This document shows, piece by piece, positions 52,192 through 60,258 of a DNA stretch of 64,000 bases. The notes beneath the pieces are model-generated. The model saw only the letters and a list, made by a program, of their open reading frames with translations, made no database searches and was not told the DNA's origin. The DNA is from Sphingopyxis sp. GTDB taxonomy: Bacteria > Pseudomonadota > Alphaproteobacteria > Sphingomonadales > Sphingomonadaceae. The stretch lies in assembly GCA_030148985.1 (NCBI GenBank), contig JASBSJ010000052.1, positions 40,748-104,747 on the forward strand. Direction: 5' to 3'. The position numbers and the translations under genes were made by a program. Within the stretch, counting starts at the first letter, position 1. Each line of letters opens with the position of its first letter.

Positions 52192-52469
52192 CAAATATGT
52201 TGTATCAAAAACCTCGCTTTGTATGAGGCCGTGATACAAAGGGCTGCCCACGTCGTCCGACGTTATTTCACCCAGACTGACGAAGGATTCGAACCGGGCG
52301 GCATTGTCCGGAACCCCGATTTGCCAACGCCATTGCCGGCGGCCCGATCGCGGCGCTGGTCGGCCAGTTAATCGAAGACGCAGGTCTTGACCCGAGCTTT
52401 TAAAGGGGCCGCCTGGCGACGACGGTCTTCGCCGCTCCCGGAACGCGCGCTTTGGCTTAACGCGGGACG
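52192..52469. other. Intergenic region with repeated TTGTAT half-sites, no convincing gene
   Basis: With the promoter at 52140-52191 this is the only gene-free stretch above 300 bp. Near the promoter it has TTGTATCA (52201-52208), TTGTATGA (52220-52227) and TGATACAA (52233-52240), forming two alternative inverted repeats, one an 8-bp perfect stem (CTTTGTAT/ATACAAAG). The rest (52281-52403) is open in one short plus frame ending in LVGQLIEDAGLDPSF but has no start or family match that I recognise; it could be a gene remnant. Confidence 0.5.
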
Positions 52470-53279
52470 TTACGCGCCGCGAAAACGCGGCGCGCGCTTT
52501 TCGGTTACAGCCGCCAGCCCCTCGCGATGATCTTCGCTGCCAAGCAGCAGCGCTTGGTTCGACAGATTGGCCTGCCACTCAGCGTCCATGCTGCTTTCGA
52601 GCGCGCGTTGAAGCGACTGCTTCACGGTCGTATAGCCCAGCGGTGCGGTGGCAGCCAGTTCGCGTGCCAATGCCATGCCGCGTTCACCCAGATCATCCCT
52701 CGCCGCCACCTCGCCGACCAGTCCGATCGCCAAGGCTTCTTCGGCGCGCACCTGCCGGCCGCGCAGGCACATCTCCATCGCACGGCCCAGTCCGACGATG
52801 CGAGGCAGCAAGAAAGTTCCGCCAAGCGGGGGCATGATGCCCAGCTTGATCCAGCTTTCCTGAAATATCGCATTGTCGGCAGCAATCCGAAAATCGCAGG
52901 CCAACGCAAGCTCGCACCCAACGGTGACGGCGGCCCCCTGCACGAGGGCCAGCGTCGGTTTGGGCGAACGATAGATGGCCCGCGCAGCACCCTGGAAATT
53001 CGCGTAAACCGTGTCCTTGATCTCGGTCGCCGCCATGCTGGTCAGGCGCCCCAGAAAGGCAAAATCGGCCCCCACCGAAAAATGCTTTCCCTCGGCGGCG
53101 AGGATGATCGCGCGCACCTCCCGATCGGCCGAAAGCAGGGTGAAAGCGTCGCGAATTTCGCCCAGCATTTCGGGCGAGGATGCATTGCCGATGTCGGCGC
53201 GATCCACGACGACGGCCGCGATCCCATGCTCCCTGCGATCGATGCGAACATGTTCGAATTCAGCCACCGCCCTGTTCAT
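52470..53279 (-). CDS. Enoyl-CoA hydratase/isomerase family protein
   Basis: A 269-residue crotonase-fold protein with GKHFSVGADFAFLG and GAAVTVGCELALACDFRIA forming the oxyanion hole, and QESWIKLGIMPPLGG with Glu retained in the catalytic loop. It overlaps the upstream hydratase gene by 20 bp. It is the last gene of the operon MaoC-like, hydratase, hydratase. Confidence 0.88.
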   Translation of the reverse strand: MNRAVAEFEHVRIDRREHGIAAVVVDRADIGNASSPEMLGEIRDAFTLLSADREVRAIILAAEGKHFSVGADFAFLGRLTSMAATEIKDTVYANFQGAARAIYRSPKPTLALVQGAAVTVGCELALACDFRIAADNAIFQESWIKLGIMPPLGGTFLLPRIVGLGRAMEMCLRGRQVRAEEALAIGLVGEVAARDDLGERGMALARELAATAPLGYTTVKQSLQRALESSMDAEWQANLSNQALLLGSEDHREGLAAVTEKRAPRFRGA

Positions 53280-54057
53280 CCCGTTTTTTCTTTTCGCGCC
53301 AGATCAACGCGGTTGCACTGGTCGAAAGCCCCATGTTCAACGCTTCAGCGTCAAGCGCGGCTTCGAAGGCCCAATCTTCCGCATTGTTGAGGTTCGCCTT
53401 CATGTACCGATAGCCCATGCGCGGCCCGTCGGCGAGGCGGCGGGCGGCCTGCATCGTTTCCGGGCGCAGGTCCGCATCTTCAAACAAGCGCGTATAGATG
53501 CCCTTGGCGAACGCCTCTTCCGCCGACAATTTTTCACCCAGAAAAAACAACTCACGTGCTACCCCGGTGCCTAGAATTTTGGTCCAGAACCAGGTCGAAC
53601 CAAAATCGCCCCCCGCCCCGATCCGGTCGAATGCGGTCAGAAAAGTGGCACTTTTCGCTGCGAAGCGCAGATCGCAGGCTCCCGCGATTCCAATACCGGC
53701 ACCGGCAACGGGACCATTGACCATCGCGATGGTCGGCTTGGGCATTTCATGAAGGAGGCGCGAGGTTTCCATAAACCCGCGCAGCCGGACGAACCCCTGT
53801 TCGGTCCTGCTGCCTGTCTCGGGGTTCGGCGGCACCACGGCCTTGTCGGCGCCGCCCTCCTTCAGATCGCCACCCGCGCAAAAACCACGTCCCGCGCCGG
53901 TCACGACGACACAGCCCACCGACGCATCGCGCGCGGCATCCGCGCAGGCATCGGCAAGCGGTGCCATGATCGAGCCGGTCAGCGCATTCAAACGGTCGGG
54001 CCGGTTGAGCGTGATGGTACGGACTCCCGCATCATCGTCGATCAGCACTTCGGACAT
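53260..54057 (-). CDS. Enoyl-CoA hydratase/isomerase family protein
   Basis: A 265-residue crotonase-fold protein: GRGFCAGGDLKEGG, GPVAGAGIGIAGACDLRFA and AFDRIGAGGDFGSTWFW. The second catalytic Glu region is Asp-Phe-Gly, as in some isomerases. ATG 54057 is used; the longer frame from 54093 lacks a Shine-Dalgarno. Its 3' end overlaps the next hydratase by 20 bp, unusual in length, so both frames are read over that stretch. Confidence 0.87.
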   Translation of the reverse strand: MSEVLIDDDAGVRTITLNRPDRLNALTGSIMAPLADACADAARDASVGCVVVTGAGRGFCAGGDLKEGGADKAVVPPNPETGSRTEQGFVRLRGFMETSRLLHEMPKPTIAMVNGPVAGAGIGIAGACDLRFAAKSATFLTAFDRIGAGGDFGSTWFWTKILGTGVARELFFLGEKLSAEEAFAKGIYTRLFEDADLRPETMQAARRLADGPRMGYRYMKANLNNAEDWAFEAALDAEALNMGLSTSATALIWREKKKRDEQGGG

Positions 54058-54105
54058 GGCAAACCCCTCTCCGTTCCGGTCCTTTCGAAGCAATGGGGCA
54101 GCGGA

Positions 54106-55392
54106 TCAATCCCCGCCAAGTTCGCGGTGCCTGGCGAGCATTTTGACCGCCTTTTCGGCCAGTTCCTCCGGCACGTCCGGATACAGCGGCTGCGGCCGGT
54201 CCGTGGTCGGCAACGCAATGGTGGCCGTCGCCCGCACCGTCTCTTCGTCACGCTGGTTGGTGAACTTGACGGCAACATCGACCAGACTCTGTTTTCCGTC
54301 CTGGCGTTTGGCGAGCACTTCGCCCGTGACGCGCTGCACATCGCCCATATAGTTGAACTTGCGGATTTCATCATGGATGTGGGTGATGACGGCATCATCG
54401 CCCGCCCAGTCGCTGAGATATTGCCAAAGATAATTTTCGCGCATCACCCCATAGTCATAGGCCATCGGATTGCCGATCGCCTGTGCCCAGGTGGGATCCC
54501 AGTGCAAGCGCTGCGCGACGTCGGGAACGCCATATTCGTTCTTTATGTAGAAGGCCGGAATGCGCTGGCGATTCTTATGCGCCAGACGATTGGCGGTCGG
54601 CGCATAGGGCACAAAGCCATAGCCGCCGGCATGGAAACAGATGACATCGGTGACGGTCAGCGGCCCTTTGGCCTGCAAGCCCAGCGAATCGCCCTTCTCG
54701 ACGCTCTCAAACCAGCGCTTCTCGGCACCCTGCACCCTCTCCTGCGCGTAAATATCCTCGATCGCCTGCATTTCCTCATCCGTATAGGTCGCAGGCTCGA
54801 TTGCCGAATATTTGCCCTTTTTGGCGGCCGTCTTGCGCTCGGTCAGCACGCGCAAGATGCGATAAACGGCGACGACTTCGCCGCGCTGGTTGATCTTGAC
54901 GTCGCGACGCACACCAATGACCGAACGGCCGGCGAATTCGGACTGCTTCACCTCGCACGTCTCGTCGCCGTTGAAGCTGTAGATGGTGTCGCCAGGGAAA
55001 ATGGGGCGATAGAAATCCCATTGCGAACCCGAGACAAAGACATGAACGCCTTTAAAAAGGCTTTTCCGAAGCGCTTTGATTTCGTCGGGCACCGGATCGC
55101 CCAACATCGGCTTGTTGATGATCCCTGCCATCATCCCGGGCGCAATCACGCTGCCCCAGCGGGTTTTCTTCGCATAGTTGGGGTCGGTATAGAGCGGCTT
55201 GTCGTCGCCTATACCATGCGCGAAGTTGCGGATATTATCCTCGGTCGCGACAGTGATATATTCGCGCGTCTTGGCCGCCTGATCAAAGCCCAGCAGCTTG
55301 CGCTGCCGTTCGATGTCCGCATCGGTAATTTCATAGGCGACGGCCTTTTGCCATTCATCGCTCTGTTTGATGTCGGCTTTCGCATTCGCCAC
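54106..55392 (-). CDS. Double hot-dog MaoC-like dehydratase/hydratase with altered catalytic motif
   Basis: A 428-residue protein with an N-terminal FAS1-type hot-dog (about 20-190) and a C-terminal one (about 240-400). The hydratase-2 motif, normally GDxNPxH, reads GDDKPLY: catalytic Asp63 is kept, His is Tyr68. The FxPGDT substrate loop (WDFYRPIFPGDT) is normal. It may hydrate a bulky enoyl-CoA with altered acid-base chemistry. GTG 55392 has AGGGAG upstream. It leads the operon with two crotonase genes; regulon palindrome copy 7 is 20 bp upstream. Confidence 0.82.
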   Translation of the reverse strand: MANAKADIKQSDEWQKAVAYEITDADIERQRKLLGFDQAAKTREYITVATEDNIRNFAHGIGDDKPLYTDPNYAKKTRWGSVIAPGMMAGIINKPMLGDPVPDEIKALRKSLFKGVHVFVSGSQWDFYRPIFPGDTIYSFNGDETCEVKQSEFAGRSVIGVRRDVKINQRGEVVAVYRILRVLTERKTAAKKGKYSAIEPATYTDEEMQAIEDIYAQERVQGAEKRWFESVEKGDSLGLQAKGPLTVTDVICFHAGGYGFVPYAPTANRLAHKNRQRIPAFYIKNEYGVPDVAQRLHWDPTWAQAIGNPMAYDYGVMRENYLWQYLSDWAGDDAVITHIHDEIRKFNYMGDVQRVTGEVLAKRQDGKQSLVDVAVKFTNQRDEETVRATATIALPTTDRPQPLYPDVPEELAEKAVKMLARHRELGGD

Positions 55393-55412
55393 GGCATATC
55401 TCCCTTGTCACG

Positions 55413-55428
55413 AGTTATATAACTAGGT
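55413..55428 (+). promoter_or_regulatory. Regulon palindrome, copy 7 (AGTTATATAACTAGGT)
   Basis: The consensus form. It lies between the MaoC-like start (20 bp) and the CoA-ligase start (40 bp), the centre of a divergent promoter. Confidence 0.82.
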
Positions 55429-55468
55429 AATACATGCCTCATAGTGAAGCAAGGGGATATTGCCGACA

Positions 55469-56956
55469 ATGGAAGTTCGCCGCATCAGCGATGCCTTGAA
55501 GGTGCGCGCCCAGCACCAGGCTGACGAGATCGCGCACGACGATACGGGGCGGCAAATCAGCTTTGCCCAGTGGGATCGTGAAGTGGACGAGGTCGCCGGC
55601 GGCCTGGCCGCAGCCGGGCTGGTGCCCGGCGATCGTGTTTTTCTGCCGATCAGCAATTTGCATGCGGTGGAGATGGCAATTGCCGTTTTTGCGGTGTTTC
55701 GCGCCGGCGGCATCGCCTGCCCAATCAACACGCGCCTCAATCCCAGAGAGATCGCCGAATATGCGGCGCTATGCGAACCGCGGTTCTGCATCACCGACGC
55801 GCCCGATCGGGTAAAGGATCTGAAACTCGCGGGCTGCTGGCACGCCGAGGATATGCCCCGCAACCTGACGGCGCTTCCCGATCAGGCCAGTCTGGATCCA
55901 GGGGCCGATGCCGAAATCCTTGCCACGTCCGGTACCACGGGGAAAATCAAGGGCGTCGTGATTTCTCACCCCGACCTGATGACCGGCGTGACCGGCTATA
56001 ATATGGATCGCTCGCGCTCGACGCTAAATGCGTTGCCGCTGACGGGATCGGGCGGCAACATCGGCATCGTGATGCTCCCGGCGCGCGGCGGCGCGACCGC
56101 GATCACCCAGCCCAAGTTCGACCCGAAGGGCTTTTTGGATCTGGTGCGCGAAAAGCGGCCGAACCTTGTCTATCTGGTGCCCTCGATGCTGCGGCTGGTG
56201 CTCGACCATCCCGATGCCCCCGATTATGATTTTGCAGGCGTCAAATATCTGATGACGGGCACTGCGCCGTTGCCGCATGATTCGGTCAAGCGCGCGATGG
56301 ACCTTTGGCCGCATCTGCGAATCCGCAACAGCTATGGCATGTCCGAAGGCGGCGTCGGGGTAGGCACGACAAGCCAGGAACAGGTGCTGAAGCCGGGCTG
56401 CGTCGGTAAATTGCCGAAGCATATGCAGCTTCGCGACGAAGCCGGGAATGTGATCACCGCAGTCGGCGTGGTCGGTGAAATCTACGGCTGGCAAAAATAT
56501 CCCCGCCGATATTGGAACGACGAGCAAGCGACGGCCGACAGCTTCCGGGGCGGTTGGACAAAAACCGGCGACCTTGGCTTCGTCGATGAGGATGGCGACC
56601 TGATCATGGCGGGCCGGTCGAAGGAACTGATCATTCGCGGCGGCTACAATATCACGCCGCTGGAAATCGAAACCGCGCTGCACCTCCATCCCGCCGTTCA
56701 GCAGGCGGCGGTCGTCGGCGTTCCGCATGAGATATTGGGGGAGGATATTGCCGCCGCGGTAACGCTGCGACCGGGGAAAACCGTCGAAACGGAAGAAATC
56801 CTTGCATTCTGCCGTGAACATCTGGCGGACAACAAGGTGCCGCGCACCCTGGTGATCATGGACAGCCTGCCCCTCAATCCCAATGGCAAGATATTGAAGA
56901 AGGATCTGGCAGAGCCGCTGGCCAAGGCCGCAGAGGCGCGGCGGCGCGCCGCCTGA
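55469..56956 (+). CDS. AMP-forming acyl-CoA ligase
   Basis: A 495-residue ANL ligase with LATSGTTGKIKGVVIS, SYGMSEGG, GGWTKTGDLGFVDEDGD, RGGYNITPLEIE and LPLNPNGKILKKDL holding the catalytic Lys. It is the only gene on this strand between two minus operons. ATG 55469 is preferred over the TTG at 55460, which is too close to the AGGGG Shine-Dalgarno. Likely activates the acid fed to the hydratases and dehydrogenases around it. Confidence 0.91.
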   Translation: MEVRRISDALKVRAQHQADEIAHDDTGRQISFAQWDREVDEVAGGLAAAGLVPGDRVFLPISNLHAVEMAIAVFAVFRAGGIACPINTRLNPREIAEYAALCEPRFCITDAPDRVKDLKLAGCWHAEDMPRNLTALPDQASLDPGADAEILATSGTTGKIKGVVISHPDLMTGVTGYNMDRSRSTLNALPLTGSGGNIGIVMLPARGGATAITQPKFDPKGFLDLVREKRPNLVYLVPSMLRLVLDHPDAPDYDFAGVKYLMTGTAPLPHDSVKRAMDLWPHLRIRNSYGMSEGGVGVGTTSQEQVLKPGCVGKLPKHMQLRDEAGNVITAVGVVGEIYGWQKYPRRYWNDEQATADSFRGGWTKTGDLGFVDEDGDLIMAGRSKELIIRGGYNITPLEIETALHLHPAVQQAAVVGVPHEILGEDIAAAVTLRPGKTVETEEILAFCREHLADNKVPRTLVIMDSLPLNPNGKILKKDLAEPLAKAAEARRRAA

Positions 56957-56996
56957 ACCGCCCTCCCCGATCCGGAATACATCAGGCGCGTTAGAT

Positions 56997-57012
56997 GGGA
57001 GCTGGCGCTCCC
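56997..57012. terminator. Hairpin between convergent ligase and acyl-CoA dehydrogenase genes
   Basis: GGGAGC-TGGC-GCTCCC is a perfect 6-bp stem with a 4-base loop, touching the dehydrogenase stop codon. No T-run on either side, so it may serve as a bidirectional mRNA end or be incidental. Confidence 0.4.
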
Positions 57013-58235
57013 TAGCCCGTCAGCTTCTCGAATGGCACATCCTTGTCCATCCGCACTTCGCCCGGCATGGCAAGCACACGTTCGGCGATCTGGTTGCGAA
57101 GGACTTCGTCCGCGCCCCCGGCAATACGCATCACCGTCGAATAGATATAATCATATTGGACGTCGCCGGTGGCGCTATCGCCCGCCTCACCGGCAATGCC
57201 GGCAAGGCCGCGCAGTTCAAGCGCGAGCCCGCTGGTCCGCTGGTATCGACTGGCATAGGCGAGCTTGACCATCCCGGCGAGCGCGCCGGGGTTTTCGCCC
57301 TTCGACACCATCGTGCGCAACCTTGCCTGAAAAAAACGCTCGCCCTGTTCTTCGGCCAGCGCTTCTGCCAGTTGCTGCCGCACCGCGCCGTCGTCCAGCA
57401 TCGTGCCGCCATGTCCATCCGGCGTTGCCGCGGCATAATCGAGCAGCGTTGCGATTCCGCTGCGATGCGCGCCCGATCCCAGCCGTTCGCCCATCAGCAC
57501 GGTCATGCAACAGGCCCACCCCTCGCCTTCCGCGCCCAGGCGATTGGCGTCAGGGATGCGGACGTCGGTCAGAAATGTCTCGTTGAATTCACTGGCTCCC
57601 GAAATCTGGCGGATCGGCCGCGTTTCGATTCCGGGCGTTTTCATATCGACCAGAAAAAAGGTCAGCCCCTTGTGCTTCGGCACAGTGGGGTCGGTTCGCA
57701 CCACCAATATTCCCCAGTCGGTCAGATGGGCCCAACTCGACCAGACCTTCTGGCCGTTGACGATCCAGTCGCCCGAACCATCATCTGCGCGAACCGCCTT
57801 GGTACGAAGCCCGGCGAGGTCCGATCCGGCCGCAGGTTCTGAGAAGAGCTGGCACCAAGTGATCTCGCCCTTCAGCGTGGGTTCGACAAACCGGGCCTTT
57901 TGATCCTCGGTTCCATGCCTTGCGATGACCGGCAGCGCCATGCCGGTGCCGATCGAAACGAACGGTCCCTTGGGCAGGTGATAGCGGCCTTCTTCTTCAG
58001 CGAAGATCACGGCCTCGATCCCCGAAGCACCGCGTCCGCCAAGCTCTCTGGCAAAGGTCAGACCCGACCAGCCACCTTCATATAATTCCCGAATCCACGC
58101 TCGGCCGCGCGCCGCCTCTTCGGTGTCCGACATTTTTGCACCGGGCGGGATTTCATGCGCCGGGGCATGAGCGGCCAGCCAGGCGCGCGCTTCGTCGCGA
58201 AAAGCGGCTTCTTCGGGACTGTCGTTGAAATCCAT
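57012..58235 (-). CDS. Acyl-CoA dehydrogenase, large subunit of heteromeric pair 3
   Basis: A 407-residue acyl-CoA dehydrogenase: WCQLFSEPAAGSDLAGL, VNGQKVWSSWAHL, and RIAGGADEVLRNQIAERVLAMPG, with Gly at the usual Glu. ATG 58235 follows GGAGGGCC; the frame is open further upstream but only through the small-subunit gene. It is 13 bp after the small subunit, the reverse order to pairs 1 and 2. It resembles the large subunit of pair 4 (SEPAAGSDLAGLR, TDPTVPKHKGLT, RIAGGADE), so pairs 3 and 4 are paralogous. Confidence 0.92.
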   Translation of the reverse strand: MDFNDSPEEAAFRDEARAWLAAHAPAHEIPPGAKMSDTEEAARGRAWIRELYEGGWSGLTFARELGGRGASGIEAVIFAEEEGRYHLPKGPFVSIGTGMALPVIARHGTEDQKARFVEPTLKGEITWCQLFSEPAAGSDLAGLRTKAVRADDGSGDWIVNGQKVWSSWAHLTDWGILVVRTDPTVPKHKGLTFFLVDMKTPGIETRPIRQISGASEFNETFLTDVRIPDANRLGAEGEGWACCMTVLMGERLGSGAHRSGIATLLDYAAATPDGHGGTMLDDGAVRQQLAEALAEEQGERFFQARLRTMVSKGENPGALAGMVKLAYASRYQRTSGLALELRGLAGIAGEAGDSATGDVQYDYIYSTVMRIAGGADEVLRNQIAERVLAMPGEVRMDKDVPFEKLTG

Positions 58236-58248
58236 TATCCGGCCCTCC

Positions 58249-59340
58249 TCAGGCCACCTGACCCTGGCGCCCAGGCTGGGCGGCGAGCAGCCGACTTGCC
58301 CAAAAACCCCGATTGCCGAGATGCACCGCAAGCATCCGTTCGCGGCGGTAATAAAAGTGGCAGTTGGCCTCGAACGTATATCCGATGCCGCCGTGCACCT
58401 GAAGATTCTCGCGAGCCGCCATCTCGAAACATTTGATGCCCGAAAGCCGCGCGGCCGCCGCCGCCGCAGGCAGATCATCGGGCGAGGATTGGGCCGCCCA
58501 GCCGCCGAAATAGGCGTTCGACCGTGCAAGCTCGGTCGCCACCGCAACATCGGCCAGCTTATGCTTGATCGCTTGGAAACCGGCAAGCGACCGGCCGAAA
58601 ATCTGGCGCTCCAAGGCATAGTCACGGGCCATGAAGAGACAGGCTTCGGCGGCGCCCGCAGCTTCAAATGCGGCCTGTACCGCAGCCTGATCGATCAGCT
58701 GATCGAGCTTTCCCCGGCCCGGCATCGGGTCGGCCGTCGCCGCATCGAAATCGAGGCGATAATGCGGGCGGAGCTGGTCGAAGCTATCGAGCTTCGTCCG
58801 CCTCACGCCCGGCTGATCGAGGTCGACGAGCGCGAGATCGCTTCCAGCGACAAGCACCACCGCAATATCGGCGACCCCCGCATCGGCGACGGGGAACTTG
58901 CTTCCCGACAGCTTGCCGCCTTCGAGTTTCGTACCCGTCGCAAAGACCGGGCCCGGCCCCTCTGCATAAGCGAAGGTCGCCACCGCCTCGCCCGACGCAA
59001 GCCGGGGCAGCCAGGCCGCTTTCTGCGCATCGCTTCCCGCGAGCCGTATCGCCTCGGCTCCAAGGATGATCGAGCTCATGAACGGCACCGCGGCATTGGC
59101 AGCACCCAGCGCTTCCATGATAACGCCCAGGTCGAGTGCACCGAGGCCAAGGCCGCCATGCTCTTCCGGGATCGCCGCGCCGAGGAACCCCATTTCGGCG
59201 AGCGCGCGCCACAGAGGCTCGTCCCAATCCGCGTTCGAATCGATCAGCTGGCGCAAGCGGTCGAAGGGCGAAAGGTCGGCAAGCAGCGCGCGCGCTTGCT
59301 CGCCGAGCATTTTCTGTTCATCGCTAAGATCGAAATTCAT
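58249..59340 (-). CDS. Acyl-CoA dehydrogenase, small subunit of heteromeric pair 3
   Basis: A 363-residue acyl-CoA dehydrogenase: FDLSDEQKMLGEQAR, ALERQIFGRSLAGFQAIKHKLADVAV and VHGGIGYTFEANCHFYYRRERM. It is the first gene of a two-gene unit, driven from the divergent promoter with palindrome copy 8 (39 bp upstream). The acidic residue after GYT is retained here but not the IYEGT motif of homomeric enzymes. Confidence 0.9.
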   Translation of the reverse strand: MNFDLSDEQKMLGEQARALLADLSPFDRLRQLIDSNADWDEPLWRALAEMGFLGAAIPEEHGGLGLGALDLGVIMEALGAANAAVPFMSSIILGAEAIRLAGSDAQKAAWLPRLASGEAVATFAYAEGPGPVFATGTKLEGGKLSGSKFPVADAGVADIAVVLVAGSDLALVDLDQPGVRRTKLDSFDQLRPHYRLDFDAATADPMPGRGKLDQLIDQAAVQAAFEAAGAAEACLFMARDYALERQIFGRSLAGFQAIKHKLADVAVATELARSNAYFGGWAAQSSPDDLPAAAAAARLSGIKCFEMAARENLQVHGGIGYTFEANCHFYYRRERMLAVHLGNRGFWASRLLAAQPGRQGQVA

Positions 59341-59379
59341 CGGAAGGCTTGCCCTGTTGTTGCGATCCGTGTCATAGCG

Positions 59380-59395
59380 AGTTGTATAACTAGGT
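59380..59395 (+). promoter_or_regulatory. Regulon palindrome, copy 8 (AGTTGTATAACTAGGT)
   Basis: 15 of 16 matches. It lies between the acyl-CoA dehydrogenase pair (39 bp to ATG 59340) and the hydratase operon (36 bp to ATG 59432). It also marks the point where leucine codon use changes. Confidence 0.8.
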
Positions 59396-59431
59396 CAACC
59401 ATGACAAACGCCGGGAGAGGAGTCGCTGACT

Positions 59432-60232
59432 ATGCAATATGAAACCATCCTGGTCGATGTCGCCGATCACATTGCAACGATCACGCTCAACCGGCCCGAG
59501 GCGCTGAACAGCTTTACGCGGCAGATGATGACGGAATTCGAGCATCTGTGGAAGTGGGTCGCACGCGACGACGCTATTCATTGCTGCGTGCTGCGCGCCG
59601 CCCCCGGAAAGGCGTGGTGCACCGGCGTCGATGTCAAGGAATCACAGAAGCCGGGACAGGCGGTCGTCGAGCTCGATAACATCTGGCATTGCGAAGATCC
59701 CGGCATCTATCTCGGCCCCAAGTCGATGAACTGCTGGAAGCCCGTGGTCGCGGCGGTCCACGGCATGGCTGCTGGCGGCGCCTTCTATTGGCTCAACGAG
59801 AGCGACATCATCATCTGCTCCGAGGACGCGACCTTCTTCGATCCGCACGTCACCTATGGCATGACGAGCGCGCTCGAACCGATCGGCATGACCTATCACA
59901 TGCCGCTCCACGACGTGCTGCGCATGGTGCTGCTCGGTAACGACGAGCGAATCGGCGCCGGGACGGCGCTGCGCATCGGGCTGGTGAGCGAGATCGTGCC
60001 GCTGGGCGAGTTGTGGCCGCGCGCTCACGAACTCGCGGCCTGCATCGCTGCGAAACCGCCCGCAGCGACGGCAGGATCGCTCAAAGCGATCTGGCAATCG
60101 CTCGACCTTCCCCGCTCGGTCGCGCTGCAGCAGGCGCTCAAATATTGCCAGATCGGCAATCCGGTGGGCGTGCCCCAGGTCGACCGCACCGCCCTGATGG
60201 CCGACAAGGCCAAGAAATTCACCATTCGCTGA
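59432..60232 (+). CDS. Enoyl-CoA hydratase/isomerase family protein
   Basis: A 266-residue crotonase-fold protein: GKAWCTGVDVKESQ, HGMAAGGAFYWLNESDII and TYGMTSALEPIGMTYHMPL. The oxyanion residues are present, but catalytic Glu positions differ from hydratase-1, so an isomerase or hydrolase role is possible. It starts the operon hydratase, dehydrogenase pair 4, thiolase, FMN enzyme. Leucine codons here are mainly CTC, unlike the genes to the left. Confidence 0.87.
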   Translation: MQYETILVDVADHIATITLNRPEALNSFTRQMMTEFEHLWKWVARDDAIHCCVLRAAPGKAWCTGVDVKESQKPGQAVVELDNIWHCEDPGIYLGPKSMNCWKPVVAAVHGMAAGGAFYWLNESDIIICSEDATFFDPHVTYGMTSALEPIGMTYHMPLHDVLRMVLLGNDERIGAGTALRIGLVSEIVPLGELWPRAHELAACIAAKPPAATAGSLKAIWQSLDLPRSVALQQALKYCQIGNPVGVPQVDRTALMADKAKKFTIR

Positions 60233-60258
60233 CGCGATCGGAGGGGGAACGCCAGCCG

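Noticed and set aside
52281..52403. Short plus-strand frame ending LVGQLIEDAGLDPSF
   Set aside because: No start codon, no Shine-Dalgarno and no family match; at most a remnant, noted in the intergenic entry.
53749..55422. 557-codon plus-strand frame
   Set aside because: Antisense to the MaoC-like gene and a hydratase; no motif and no Shine-Dalgarno.
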